A DNA stretch of 64,000 nucleotides from an uncultured Oscillospiraceae bacterium (GCA_910588045.1 CAJUPS010000001.1:1-64000); one strand, 5' to 3'. Shown: positions 7,876-16,260, counted from the stretch's first letter. Made by a program: numbers and translations. Notes: a model not told the origin generated them from the sequence alone.

Positions 7876-10484
7876 CGGTACAGATTGGGGGATGGCTGAT
7901 TTCCGCCAGCGCCTTGATTCTGGTGGTGCTGCTCCTGCGGGGACTGCTGGGGAAGCGGATCAGCGCGGGGCTGCGCTATGGACTGTGGTTGGTGGTGCTG
8001 GTGAGGCTGCTGGTGCCAGCGGTCTTTTTCAGCCTTCCGATACCGTTCCTGCCCTCCGTGAAAGCCCCGGAAGCGTTGCGTATGGAAAATATCTACGTTC
8101 TGCCCGTGGACTCCAGGCCGCGTGAGGACTCCGGTGTCAGGTTCACGGAGGACGGAGAGGTGGAACGATTCGGCGATGTCGGTTCCTTCGGCTACCCTCG
8201 CCTTGAGAATGAGGGCAGAACGGTCACCCGATACGCGGATAAAATCAGCCCTCTGGAGCTGCTGGGCTGGATCTGGACAGCCGGGGCGGTGGTCATGGCC
8301 GCCGCTCTGATTACCGCCAATGCGCGGTTCACTCTCCGTCTGCGCCGGGTGCGCCGTCCCCTGGAGGGAACTGCTGCGCCGGTCCCGGTATATGTGGCTT
8401 CCTCGCTGCCGTCACCGTGCTTGGTGGGGATGCTCCGCCCCGCCGTCTATGTGACGGAGGAAGCGGCAGGGGACCCCGCCATGCTGCGGCACGTGCTGGC
8501 CCACGAGCTGACCCACTACAACCACCGGGACCATCTGTGGAGCGTCCTGCGGGGCGCGGCGCTGGCGGTCCACTGGTGGAATCCGCTGGTGTGGCTGGCC
8601 GTTATGTGCAGCCGCCGGGACGGGGAACTGGCCTGTGACGAGGGGGCGCTCAAACGCCTTGGCGACAAGGAGCGAAGCGCCTATGGTGAGACGCTGCTGG
8701 CTCTGGTAACCGCCAAGTCCCGGCCTGCCGATTTGCTGCGTTTTGCAACCACCATGACCGGCGGGAAGCGGAGTCTGCGGGAGCGTATCCAGCGTATTGC
8801 CAGCCAGCCGAAACGGCTGGTCAGCGCGATGGTCGCTGTAATCGTGGTACTTTCCCTGTCGTTCCTGGTGGCCTTCGGGCAGGCGAAGGAGGCGGATGCA
8901 CCGGATGATGTGAACCGGGAGGCCCCGGAAGCCCACGTGGACAGACCGGATAACGCCTGGCGGACCGCTGAGATTACGCTGGATGAGGACGGAGTGCCGC
9001 ATATCGACTACCAATACGGCAATACCATGGAGTTTCTGAGTGGTGCGCCCATCCCTGCGCCCCGGGAGTGGGCGGGCCAGGACTTGGCCGGTAGGAGTGA
9101 GGCCACGGCGCTGCAATACGCTCCGGATGTCTGGGCGAAGCTGGTTTCTCCCACGGACGGCTGGCTGGTGGCCTGCTATGGCAGGGGAGTGGCGGCGGCG
9201 GATACCTACGTCTACAGGACGGAGGACGGCGGCATGACCTGGACCGAGGTCTCTATGCCCGGTACGGACTGGCATATCGCGGATGTGGGCTTTCTGAGCC
9301 CGGACCGGCTGATCGTGGCCCAGAAGCTCTTTGACGGCGCGCCCTGCTTCATTACCAAGGATGGTGGGGGGACATGGGAGGAGATCGAACTGCCGGATAC
9401 GCAGGTGCTGGACATCGGGATTTTTTCAGATGCAGACGTCGTATATATGGATGTTGGGGCGCACGAGGGCGGTCCGGCTACGTCTTCCATGATTTCCTCC
9501 GACTGGGGCGATACCTGGTCCACCAGTTTCCCCGCAGGTCTTCGGCGGTTTGTTCTGGCTGACCTGGATCACGACGGCCTGCCCGATATGCTGACGCTGC
9601 TGGAGATGGAGGATGCCGGACTTGTGCTTTGGCAGGTGCAATTTACGGCCTCCTATATGTCGTCTCCCACTTGGACCGGCGAGGCGGCTTCCCCCCATGT
9701 GGGCTGGACATCCTTCTATCTGTGCCGGATGGATGGGGAGGACTACCTTTTAGAGTATTCCCCATGGATGGGCGGCGGGAGCTGTGAGTATCGCTATAAA
9801 CTATTCTATCTGACCGCCAGAGGCGAGGAAGTGGTGGTACAGGAAAATACCCTGGAATTTGACCTCATTTTTGGTCCCGATTATGTATTCCTGCACCAGT
9901 TTGACCCGCAGGCCATCAACACGTTCATGGAGGAGATCAACGCTCTGCTGGCCAAAAGCGAAGTGCTGATCAATACCGATGAAAATCTGCTGGGGACCTT
10001 TGAGAAGGAGGGACGGCTGTACGATAGCCTCTGGTGGCTGGATGATGACAGGGATGAAAATCTTTCTCTTCTGGAAAACCTGGAAAATTTCGGAACCTAT
10101 GCACAGGACCATCCGGACGACACTTGGTCTCCGCTGGCGGACGTGCTGCTGAATCTGACTGCGGATGACATTACCGGATTGACGATAGAGGACGGTGAGC
10201 TTGAGCAGCTTGTGCAATATCTGCGGTCGGCAGAGCGGGGGAGCCGGTTCTATACCTGGGATACCTATGATGCCGCCTATGAGGGGCATATGGGGGAAGA
10301 ATCCACCTATGGGCTATACCTCGCTCTGAAAGATGGGTCCAGTCTTGACCTCCGCAGCAGAGAGGAGAGTGACAATGTCCTTATGATTCTGGAAATGCCC
10401 GGAAATACGGAAGTGTACTCCGCATTCTACGTGGCGCCGGAGCTGGGCGAGTATATCAGAAATATTGAGGCGACATCAGATTGA
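7872..10484 (+). CDS. M56 membrane metallopeptidase receptor with Asp-box propeller sensor
   Basis: An 870-residue BlaR1/MecR1-like protein. The N-terminal part has hydrophobic helices near 8-27, 35-58 and 135-155. The zinc protease motif HELTH is at residues 211-215, with a downstream glutamate in DGELACDEGA. A further membrane helix lies near 310-335. The outer C-terminal half has no transpeptidase-like SxxK sensor. It instead carries three Asp-box/BNR motifs, TEDGGMTW (about 450), TKDGGGTW (about 495) and SSDWGDTW (about 542), plus DLDHDGLPD, which resembles a calcium loop. It should cleave the upstream BlaI-type repressor when the extracellular domain senses an unknown signal. The start overlaps blaI (ATGA). 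Confidence 0.85.
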   Translation: MTVQIGGWLISASALILVVLLLRGLLGKRISAGLRYGLWLVVLVRLLVPAVFFSLPIPFLPSVKAPEALRMENIYVLPVDSRPREDSGVRFTEDGEVERFGDVGSFGYPRLENEGRTVTRYADKISPLELLGWIWTAGAVVMAAALITANARFTLRLRRVRRPLEGTAAPVPVYVASSLPSPCLVGMLRPAVYVTEEAAGDPAMLRHVLAHELTHYNHRDHLWSVLRGAALAVHWWNPLVWLAVMCSRRDGELACDEGALKRLGDKERSAYGETLLALVTAKSRPADLLRFATTMTGGKRSLRERIQRIASQPKRLVSAMVAVIVVLSLSFLVAFGQAKEADAPDDVNREAPEAHVDRPDNAWRTAEITLDEDGVPHIDYQYGNTMEFLSGAPIPAPREWAGQDLAGRSEATALQYAPDVWAKLVSPTDGWLVACYGRGVAAADTYVYRTEDGGMTWTEVSMPGTDWHIADVGFLSPDRLIVAQKLFDGAPCFITKDGGGTWEEIELPDTQVLDIGIFSDADVVYMDVGAHEGGPATSSMISSDWGDTWSTSFPAGLRRFVLADLDHDGLPDMLTLLEMEDAGLVLWQVQFTASYMSSPTWTGEAASPHVGWTSFYLCRMDGEDYLLEYSPWMGGGSCEYRYKLFYLTARGEEVVVQENTLEFDLIFGPDYVFLHQFDPQAINTFMEEINALLAKSEVLINTDENLLGTFEKEGRLYDSLWWLDDDRDENLSLLENLENFGTYAQDHPDDTWSPLADVLLNLTADDITGLTIEDGELEQLVQYLRSAERGSRFYTWDTYDAAYEGHMGEESTYGLYLALKDGSSLDLRSREESDNVLMILEMPGNTEVYSAFYVAPELGEYIRNIEATSD

Positions 10485-10526
10485 ACAAAGGTTAAGTTTT
10501 GTTCAATGTTGCTCTCCAAAAAGAAT

Positions 10527-10556
10527 CAGCCGATCCCCGGGGCAGGGGACCGGCTG
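10527..10556. terminator. Bidirectional terminator between M56 gene and PPi-PFK
   Basis: Arms CAGCCGATCCCC (10527-10538) and GGGGACCGGCTG (10545-10556) have one mismatch and a 6-nt loop. T-rich tracts flank it on both strands, serving the two convergent genes. Confidence 0.75.
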
Positions 10557-10573
10557 GTTTCTGTTTCTGATTT

Positions 10574-11806
10574 TTACTTCGCAATAACCTTCTTCAGTCT
10601 GGCGAATCGGGGCAGGCCGTTTTCCTTCTTCAGCTTGGTCTCGCCCTGAATGAGGGGAAGGGCGTAGTCGATGAACGCCTGGGTAACGCCGTTGTGCTCG
10701 GCATTGATCCACTCAATGGGCACCTTCTTTTCGGTGTTGGCCACGTCGGTGAGGTTGAACAGCTTGGTCCTGCACACGTACTTGCCGTCCTCATAGCTGC
10801 GCTCAAATCCCACCATCTTGTCGGTGAGGCCCGCCACGGCGTTCTCCACTGCGGCCTTACCGGCCATAAAGGATTCGTCGATGTCGGTCTGGCTGGCCAA
10901 GTGGGCGCCGCAGCGCTGGAGCAGGCTCAATTCGATCCCACGGACCTTGGCGCCGGTCTCCTTCTTCACAATGTCCGCCAGCATGGCGGCCAGACCGCCC
11001 AGCTGCGCGTGGCCGAAGCCGTCGGTAGCGCTGGTCTTGGCCTCGGAGACGAAAGAGCCGTCGGCGTAGTGGATGCCCTCGGACACGGCCACCATGCAGT
11101 TGCCCTTCTCTGCATAGACCTTCTTCACTTCCGCAAGGAACTTGTCCATGTCGAAGTCGGTCTCGGGCAGGTAAATGAGGTCGGGGCCCGCGCCCATGGC
11201 GGTGGCCAGCCCTGCGGCGGCGGTGAGCCAGCCCGCGTGGCGGCCCATGATTTCGATGATGCAGATCATGCCGGTGTCGTAGACCCGGGCATCGTGGTAG
11301 ACCTCCATGCAGGAGGTGGCAATATACTTGGCGGCGGAGGAGAACCCGGGGCAGTGGTCTGTGCCGAACAGGTCGTTGTCGATGGTCTTGGGCACGCCCA
11401 TCACGCGGCACTCATAGCCCACCTTCTGCATATATTTGCTGATCTTGTTGCAGGTGTCCATGGAGTCGTTGCCGCCGTTGTAGAAGAAGTAGCGCACATC
11501 GTACTTCTTGAAAATCTCCAGGATGCGCTTATAGTCGGTATCGTCCGCGTCAGGGTCCGCAATCTTGTACCGGCAGGAGCCCAGGGCGGAGGAGGGGGTG
11601 TAGAGCAGCAGCTCCAGCTCGCTTGCATCCTCCTGGGACATATCAATGAGGCGGTCACTGAGCACGCCCTTGATGCCATGCTCTGCACCATAGACCTTGG
11701 TGATGGCCTCGCTGTCCAGAGCGGTGCGGATTACGCCGTAAGCGCTGGCGTTGATGACGGAAGTGGGACCGCCGGACTGGCCGATGATACATGCACCTTT
11801 TAACAT
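10574..11806 (-). CDS. pfp: Pyrophosphate-dependent 6-phosphofructokinase
   Basis: A 410-residue PfkA-superfamily enzyme that phosphorylates fructose-6-phosphate in glycolysis. PPi rather than ATP use is read from two positions: GGNDS (aspartate where ATP enzymes have glycine) and PKTIDND (lysine where ATP enzymes have glycine). The catalytic TIDND and the MGRHAGWL substrate motif are present. The ATG at 11806 has AGGAGG upstream; the in-frame start at 11833 has none. It is divergent from the class II aldolase, the next glycolytic step. Confidence 0.93.
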   Translation of the reverse strand: MLKGACIIGQSGGPTSVINASAYGVIRTALDSEAITKVYGAEHGIKGVLSDRLIDMSQEDASELELLLYTPSSALGSCRYKIADPDADDTDYKRILEIFKKYDVRYFFYNGGNDSMDTCNKISKYMQKVGYECRVMGVPKTIDNDLFGTDHCPGFSSAAKYIATSCMEVYHDARVYDTGMICIIEIMGRHAGWLTAAAGLATAMGAGPDLIYLPETDFDMDKFLAEVKKVYAEKGNCMVAVSEGIHYADGSFVSEAKTSATDGFGHAQLGGLAAMLADIVKKETGAKVRGIELSLLQRCGAHLASQTDIDESFMAGKAAVENAVAGLTDKMVGFERSYEDGKYVCRTKLFNLTDVANTEKKVPIEWINAEHNGVTQAFIDYALPLIQGETKLKKENGLPRFARLKKVIAK

Positions 11807-11879
11807 AATTTGATTTCCTCCTAGTTCTTGCATAAAGCTTTTTCTTGAAACAGTATATCTAAGTTTGCGCTTTCTTTAT

Positions 11880-11908
11880 AGTATAGCAAGATTTCCCAGA
11901 ATTGTAAA
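11880..11908 (-). promoter_or_regulatory. pfp promoter
   Basis: On the minus strand TTTACA (11908-11903), 17-base spacer, TATACT (11885-11880). It lies about 75 bases upstream of the pfp start. Confidence 0.8.
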
Positions 11909-11986
11909 CAGATTTTTCCTGCAAAAACGGCGGCAGATTATACAAACCTTTCTCCGTAAAGCGCCCACATTTTTTTGATTTCCCTG

Positions 11987-12014
11987 TTGCAATCTGATGA
12001 AACTGTGGTAAAAT
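11987..12014 (+). promoter_or_regulatory. Probable fba promoter
   Basis: TTGCAA (11987-11992), 16-base spacer, TAAAAT (12009-12014), followed by AAGGAGG before the ATG at 12048. Confidence 0.55.
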
Positions 12015-12047
12015 ATACCTAACTTCACTATAAGGAGGATACTACCC

Positions 12048-13013
12048 ATGCCCCTCGTAACCACTACCGAAATGTTCAAGAAGGCCTACAATGGCGGTTA
12101 TGCCATCGGTGCTTTCAATGTCAACAACATGGAGATTGTCCAGGGGATCACTGAGGCTGCCAAGGAAGTCAACGCCCCTCTGATCCTCCAGGTCTCCAAG
12201 GGCGCCCGGGCCTACGCCAACCACACCTATCTGGTCAAGCTGGTGGAAGCCGCCATCATTGAGACCGGCCTGCCCATCTGCCTGCATCTGGACCACGGCG
12301 ACAGCTTCGAGACCTGCAAGAGCTGCATCGACGGCGGCTTTACCTCCGTCATGATCGACGCCTCCAGCAAGCCCTTTGCTGAGAACATCGAGATTACCAA
12401 GAAGGTGGTCGAGTACGCCCATGACCACGGCGTTGTGGTCGAGGCCGAGCTGGGAAGCCTGGCCGGTGTAGAGGACGAGGTCCAGGTCTCCGCCGAGGAT
12501 TCCTCCTACACCCGCCCCGAGGAGGTCGAGGAGTTCGTCAACAAGACCGGCTGTGACTCCCTGGCCATCGCCATCGGCACCAGCCACGGCGCTTACAAGT
12601 TCACGGCTGCCCAGTGCACCCGCAACGAGAAAGGCGAGCTGGTTCCCCCGCCCCTGCGCTTCGACATCCTCGATGAGGTCGTCAAGCGTCTGCCCGGTTT
12701 CCCCATCGTGCTCCACGGTTCCTCCTCTGTGCCCCAGGAGTTCGTGAAGATGGTCAACGCCAACGGCGGCAAGATGCCCGATGCCGTGGGGATCCCCGAG
12801 GAGCAGCTCCGTCAGGCTGCCCGGAGCGCCGTGTGCAAGATCAACATCGACTCCGACCTGCGTCTGGCCATGACTGGCACGATCCGTCAGTTCTTCACCG
12901 AGCATCCCGACAAGTTCGATCCCCGTGAGTACCTCAAGCCCGCCCGCGCCGCCATCAAGGAACTGGTCAAGCACAAGCTGATCGACGTCCTGGGCTGCGA
13001 CGGAAAGGCGTAA
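12048..13013 (+). CDS. fba: Class II fructose-bisphosphate aldolase
   Basis: A 321-residue zinc-dependent aldolase that splits fructose-1,6-bisphosphate into dihydroxyacetone phosphate and glyceraldehyde-3-phosphate. Visible family motifs are AFNVNN near residue 22, the zinc-binding HLDHGD near 82-87, VEAELG, TSHGAYKF with a further metal histidine, and LHGSSSVP. AAGGAGG precedes the ATG. It is divergent from pfp and ends in a strong terminator, so it is monocistronic. Confidence 0.96.
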   Translation: MPLVTTTEMFKKAYNGGYAIGAFNVNNMEIVQGITEAAKEVNAPLILQVSKGARAYANHTYLVKLVEAAIIETGLPICLHLDHGDSFETCKSCIDGGFTSVMIDASSKPFAENIEITKKVVEYAHDHGVVVEAELGSLAGVEDEVQVSAEDSSYTRPEEVEEFVNKTGCDSLAIAIGTSHGAYKFTAAQCTRNEKGELVPPPLRFDILDEVVKRLPGFPIVLHGSSSVPQEFVKMVNANGGKMPDAVGIPEEQLRQAARSAVCKINIDSDLRLAMTGTIRQFFTEHPDKFDPREYLKPARAAIKELVKHKLIDVLGCDGKA

Positions 13014-13036
13014 GATCTCCGCCGAAAAGCAGCAAC

Positions 13037-13080
13037 ACACCGCGCCGCTCAAATCACTGAGCGGCGCGGTGTTACTTTTT
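13037..13080 (+). terminator. fba terminator
   Basis: A perfect 15-bp stem, ACACCGCGCCGCTCA (13037-13051) and complement (13058-13072), is followed by TACTTTTT. Confidence 0.9.
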
Positions 13081-13117
13081 GAAGAGGAACGGCGGGGCTC
13101 CAATTCCGCAGTCGCAG

Positions 13118-13154
13118 AAATACGGAGGAGCACATGGGAGGCTCCCCCGTATTT
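13118..13154. terminator. Hairpin after the DinB-like gene
   Basis: Arms AAATACGGAGGAGC (13118-13131) and GCTCCCCCGTATTT (13141-13154) have one mismatch and a 9-nt loop. It overlaps the last bases of the leftward gene region. Confidence 0.55.
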
Positions 13155-13676
13155 TCATAGGTATTTGTCATACTTTCCCGCAGGGAAGGGGCCCTCCAGT
13201 CCCAGAACCCGAGGCCAGAGCCCCGTTTCAGCAATAATGAACCCCATCAGCATCCCCATATGGCTGTGCAGGTGGCGGAATTGCGCCAAAATCAGGGTAA
13301 ACCGCGTATATTCGCAGTCCGGCGGGAATGTCAGCAGCGCCTCATCCGTCAGATTGTCGAGATAGGCCGACAGTTTTTGGGAAATGTCGGCGAAATAGTG
13401 GTCGAGCTCCGTTCTGGTAAGAGTCTTTTCCGGGGAAATATCCAAGTTGTTCAGATTGGCCGTATGGATGGAGGGCTCCTGATAGTCTTGGGCCCTGGGA
13501 TTGATGTACCACATGTCCAGAGAGTGGAGCATATGGTAGACATGCTGCCAGCAGGGGGCTTCGCAATACGGCTTTTCCCAAATCGCGTCGGGGATGCAGT
13601 TGATCACGTTCCGTACCTCCCACAACGCGCGGTTTGTCTGCTCCCGAACGATGGATACCAAGGTGCTCTGGTCCAT
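13155..13676 (-). CDS. DinB-superfamily-like protein
   Basis: A 173-residue helical protein resembling the DinB/YfiT four-helix bundle, a family of metal-dependent enzymes and thiol transferases. Candidate metal ligands are the histidines in CWQHVYHMLHSLD and in FRHLHSHMG. The ATG at 13676 follows GGAAGGAGAG; the longer frame to 13718 has no ribosome site. It stands alone between convergent fba and the divergent CAP gene. The substrate is unknown. Confidence 0.65.
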   Translation of the reverse strand: MDQSTLVSIVREQTNRALWEVRNVINCIPDAIWEKPYCEAPCWQHVYHMLHSLDMWYINPRAQDYQEPSIHTANLNNLDISPEKTLTRTELDHYFADISQKLSAYLDNLTDEALLTFPPDCEYTRFTLILAQFRHLHSHMGMLMGFIIAETGLWPRVLGLEGPFPAGKYDKYL

Positions 13677-13774
13677 AGTGCTCTCCTTCCAGTAATTACA
13701 TTTGAAAAATAGTAACAAAACAGTTACAATTTATTTGTTCCTGTAAACCTGCGCCATACAAGGAGGTACATACC

Positions 13775-14380
13775 ATGAAAAAACTTACCGCTATCCTCAC
13801 CGCCTCGGCACTGGCCGCCACACTAACCGTGTCCGCCGCCGCCGCGAACCTGAGCCACACCGTTGTTCCAGGGGATACCATGTGGAAGCTGGCGGTCAAA
13901 TATCAGGTGGGGACCAGTGAGATCATTGCGGCGAATCCGCAGGTCGCCAACCCCAACTTGATTTATCCCGGGCAGCTTTTGAATATTCCGCAGGTGGGGG
14001 ACGCGGTGCTCCAATATGAGGCTGAGGTAATCCGGCTGGTCAACGAGATCCGGGTGAAAAACGGCCTGAAGGCGCTGGCGGCCAACTGGGAGCTGTCCCG
14101 CGTCGCACGGTACAAGTCGGAGGATATGTCCTCCGCCCGATACTTCTCCCACACCAGCCCCACATATGGCACACCCTTTCAGATGATCCAGTCCTTCGGA
14201 CTGTCCTATAGGACTGCCGGAGAAAACATTGCCTACGGACAGAGAACACCGGCAGCTGTGGTAGACGCCTGGATGAACTCCAGCGGCCACCGCGCCAACA
14301 TCCTCAATGCCTCCTATACCCAGATTGGTGTGGGATACTGTGCCAACGGAAATTACTGGACGCAGATGTTTATCGGCTGA
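13775..14380 (+). CDS. Secreted LysM-CAP domain protein
   Basis: A 201-residue exported protein. The signal peptide spans about residues 1-24, ending at SAAAA. A peptidoglycan-binding LysM domain lies at about 27-72 (HTVVPGDTMWKLAVKYQ; NPNLIYPGQLLNIP). A CAP/SCP domain of the YkwD type spans about 82-201 (LVNEIR, the FSHTSPTYGTP histidine, GENIAYGQ, MNSSGHRANILN). YkwD-like proteins are common in spore formers and vegetative walls. Their activity is poorly defined. AAGGAGG precedes the ATG. The amidase-like gene follows after 67 bases. Confidence 0.9.
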   Translation: MKKLTAILTASALAATLTVSAAAANLSHTVVPGDTMWKLAVKYQVGTSEIIAANPQVANPNLIYPGQLLNIPQVGDAVLQYEAEVIRLVNEIRVKNGLKALAANWELSRVARYKSEDMSSARYFSHTSPTYGTPFQMIQSFGLSYRTAGENIAYGQRTPAAVVDAWMNSSGHRANILNASYTQIGVGYCANGNYWTQMFIG

Positions 14381-14447
14381 CCTTCCGCAAAAAGAGAATG
14401 GCACTTTTCACCCTTGCGGCATATACTGTGCGGAAGGGGTGATCTTT

Positions 14448-14966
14448 TTGGACGACTACAACCTGCGGCTGATGCCCTATGACCGGGCGGCGGCGGTGCG
14501 GTATGCACATAAATGGGCATACGGAAGAAATCCTGCTTTCTACGATTACGAGAAAATAGGCGGAGATTGTACCAACTTCGCCTCTCAGTGCGTCTACGCC
14601 GGAAGCGGAGTCATGAACTATACCAGGGACTTCGGCTGGTACTATATCAACGCCAACAACAAGGCGCCCGCGTGGACGGGAGTGGACTACTTTTACCGCT
14701 TCATGACCCGCAAGGAGCCGACGGTCGGCCCGGTGGCCCAGGATGCCTCGATCAGTCAGCTGGAGCCGGGGGATGTAGTCCAGCTGTCCTTTGACGGGGA
14801 GAATTGGAATCACTCGCCGGTGGTCGTGCGTCTGCTGCGCCAACCGGCGCAAAATCCGGAGGATGTGCTGATTGCGGCCCACAGCTATGACTCCGACAAC
14901 CGGCCGCTGAATACCTATGATTACCGCGGTATCCGTTTCCTGCACTTTATTGGAGTGAGAAAGTGA
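14448..14966 (+). CDS. Amidase-domain protein (Amidase_6 type)
   Basis: A 172-residue NlpC/P60-fold-like domain of the putative amidase family PF12671. The visible pattern is YAHKWAYGRNPAFYDYEK followed by GGDCTNFASQC, with a likely cysteine nucleophile near residue 44, and a later HSPVVV histidine. No signal peptide is seen. The start is taken as TTG at 14448 because an extended anti-16S match (AAGGGGTGATC) sits just upstream. The frame is open further upstream but without a ribosome site. The neighbouring LysM-CAP gene suggests cell-wall work. Confidence 0.75.
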   Translation: MDDYNLRLMPYDRAAAVRYAHKWAYGRNPAFYDYEKIGGDCTNFASQCVYAGSGVMNYTRDFGWYYINANNKAPAWTGVDYFYRFMTRKEPTVGPVAQDASISQLEPGDVVQLSFDGENWNHSPVVVRLLRQPAQNPEDVLIAAHSYDSDNRPLNTYDYRGIRFLHFIGVRK

Positions 14967-14994
14967 GCCAAGTCGGCATCGGCGGGGAAGAAGG

Positions 14995-15032
14995 TCCGCA
15001 GCAGTGCGTCAATCCAACTGCTGCGGATTTTT
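14995..15032. terminator. Terminator between amidase-like gene and Xer-like recombinase
   Basis: A perfect 11-bp stem, TCCGCAGCAGT (14995-15005) and complement (15017-15027), is followed by TTTTT on the plus strand. It overlaps the recombinase stop codon. Confidence 0.85.
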
Positions 15033-16037
15033 CTGCTTTTTCGGCGGCTTGACCCGGCCCAATGGATTGGCTCTGGCGGCCACACGGAGGGCTTCGTTGT
15101 CGATGTGGGTGTAAATCTCTGTCGTGTTCAGGTGCTCATGGCCCAGAACCTCCTGGACCGCCTTGACATCCACGCCGTTTTGCAGCATCAGGGTGGCGGC
15201 CGTATGGCGGAGCTTGTGGGAGGAGTATTGGGTACTGTCAAGTCCAGCCTGGGACAAGTGTTTTTTCACCAGGGCGTGAACGGTGGAGCGGCTGATCCTC
15301 TGGTTTCGTGAGGAGAGGAACAGAGCGTTCTGATCCCGTCCGACGATGGGCCGACGAACTGCCAGATAGCGCTCCAACGCAGTCTTGCAGGCATCGTTGA
15401 GATAGACGATCCGTACCTTGTTGCCTTTACCCAGGATTCGCAGGGCGTCACCCTGGATGTCCGTCAGGTCCAGTCCGATCAGTTCAGAGATTCGCAGGCC
15501 GCAGTTCAAAAAAATGGTCAGGATACAGTAGTCCCGCTCACTGTTGATGCCGTCCACACTCTCCAGCAGCTCCAGGCTCTCATCCAGCGTCAGATATTTT
15601 GGCAGAGACTTTTTCAGCTTGGGAGAATCCAGCTCCTTGATGGGGTTGTCCTCCAGTAAGTGTGCCTTCTGAGTCAGATAGTTAAAAAATGAACGAAGAG
15701 TAGCGATTTTCCGAGCACGGGTAGAGGGATTCAGGCCGTACTTCGTTTTGTCGCTGTTGGGCTGCTGGGCCCGGTCACGGCTGAGATAAGTCAGATAGCC
15801 GTAGACATCTGTAAGTGTGATCGAGCGGACCAACTGAATATCGACATCCATAATGGAAATCTCATCCAGATTCACGCCTCGAAGAGAACGGTCCCGTGTC
15901 TGTTTGATATAGCGGAAAAAATTTCTGAGGTCAAGGAAATATTCGTCGACCGTTTTTTGTGAGTGCGCTTTGATGTTTTCGTGATAGGACAAGAAGTCGC
16001 ATAGGATTTGCGGTGCTTCGTCACGGTAGTCAGTCAT
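15009..16037 (-). CDS. Xer-like tyrosine recombinase adjoining the prophage attachment site
   Basis: A 342-residue XerC/D-family recombinase, of the long form seen as a conserved chromosomal protein in Oscillospirales. The N-terminal SAM-like domain spans about 10-125. Catalytic residues are R182 (CGLRISEL), K207 (GKGNKVR), H274 and R277 (HKLRH), H300 (LGHEH) and Y309 (TTEIYTH). The ATG at 16037 lacks a clear ribosome site. A dif-like palindrome lies 58 bases upstream. The only good promoter sequence lies within the prophage direct repeat. It probably performs the phage integration and may also be the host's dimer-resolution enzyme. Because it lies outside the repeats it would not leave with the phage. 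Confidence 0.88.
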   Translation of the reverse strand: MTDYRDEAPQILCDFLSYHENIKAHSQKTVDEYFLDLRNFFRYIKQTRDRSLRGVNLDEISIMDVDIQLVRSITLTDVYGYLTYLSRDRAQQPNSDKTKYGLNPSTRARKIATLRSFFNYLTQKAHLLEDNPIKELDSPKLKKSLPKYLTLDESLELLESVDGINSERDYCILTIFLNCGLRISELIGLDLTDIQGDALRILGKGNKVRIVYLNDACKTALERYLAVRRPIVGRDQNALFLSSRNQRISRSTVHALVKKHLSQAGLDSTQYSSHKLRHTAATLMLQNGVDVKAVQEVLGHEHLNTTEIYTHIDNEALRVAARANPLGRVKPPKKQKNPQQLD

Positions 16038-16094
16038 AGGACAGCTGAGGTTATATCGGCTCCGGTGTAGAAATTGGGCGTTGCCTCTCCCCTG

Positions 16095-16124
16095 AATTAA
16101 ACAAAATTTTTATTTTGTTTAATT
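16095..16124. other. dif-like palindrome, probable attachment site (attL/attB core)
   Basis: Arms AATTAAACAAAAT (16095-16107) and ATTTTGTTTAATT (16112-16124) surround TTTT. Read as 11-bp arms around an 8-bp core it has the layout of a Xer recombination site. The right arm begins the 151-bp direct repeat. The left arm lies outside it, so joining the two flanks restores this palindrome in the empty chromosome. The sequence does not match the usual Firmicute dif. Confidence 0.65.
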
Positions 16125-16260
16125 GTGTATGCCGATTAACCCCGTCCCTCCTCTCTGTCAGGATGCGCTTCCCGGACCGGACCGCGTACAGCTGTCAGCC
16201 GGTCGGCTCTCCGGGAAATCTTACTTGCATTATACCACACCTGTCAAGCGTCCATAAGCT
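16110..16260. repeat. Left direct repeat of the prophage (151 bp)
   Basis: It aligns without gaps to 22813-22963 at 142 of 151 positions, offset 6,703 bp. It contains the right half of the dif-like site, a promoter-like sequence facing the recombinase, and the last codons (LMDA-stop) of the small gene at 16,244. Confidence 0.95.
16229..16237 (-). promoter_or_regulatory. Extended -10 promoter facing the Xer-like recombinase
   Basis: On the minus strand TGGTATAAT reads from 16237 to 16229. The TG extension makes up for a poor -35 (TTATGG). A TTGACA seven bases upstream is too close to serve. Transcripts would cross the dif-like site and enter the recombinase gene. The same box is in the right repeat at 22932-22940. 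Confidence 0.55.

Noticed and set aside
13118..13154. Hairpin near 13,118 as part of the fba terminator
   Set aside because: The fba gene already has a complete terminator at 13,037-13,080; this hairpin abuts the opposing DinB-like gene instead.
15009..16037. The Xer-like recombinase as a phage-borne integrase
   Set aside because: It lies outside the left direct repeat, so excision across the repeats would leave it in the chromosome; no matching repeat was found to its left.
16234..16246. TTGACA next to TATAAT in the direct repeat read as a full sigma-A promoter
   Set aside because: The spacing is only seven bases. The extended -10 alone is kept as the promoter call.
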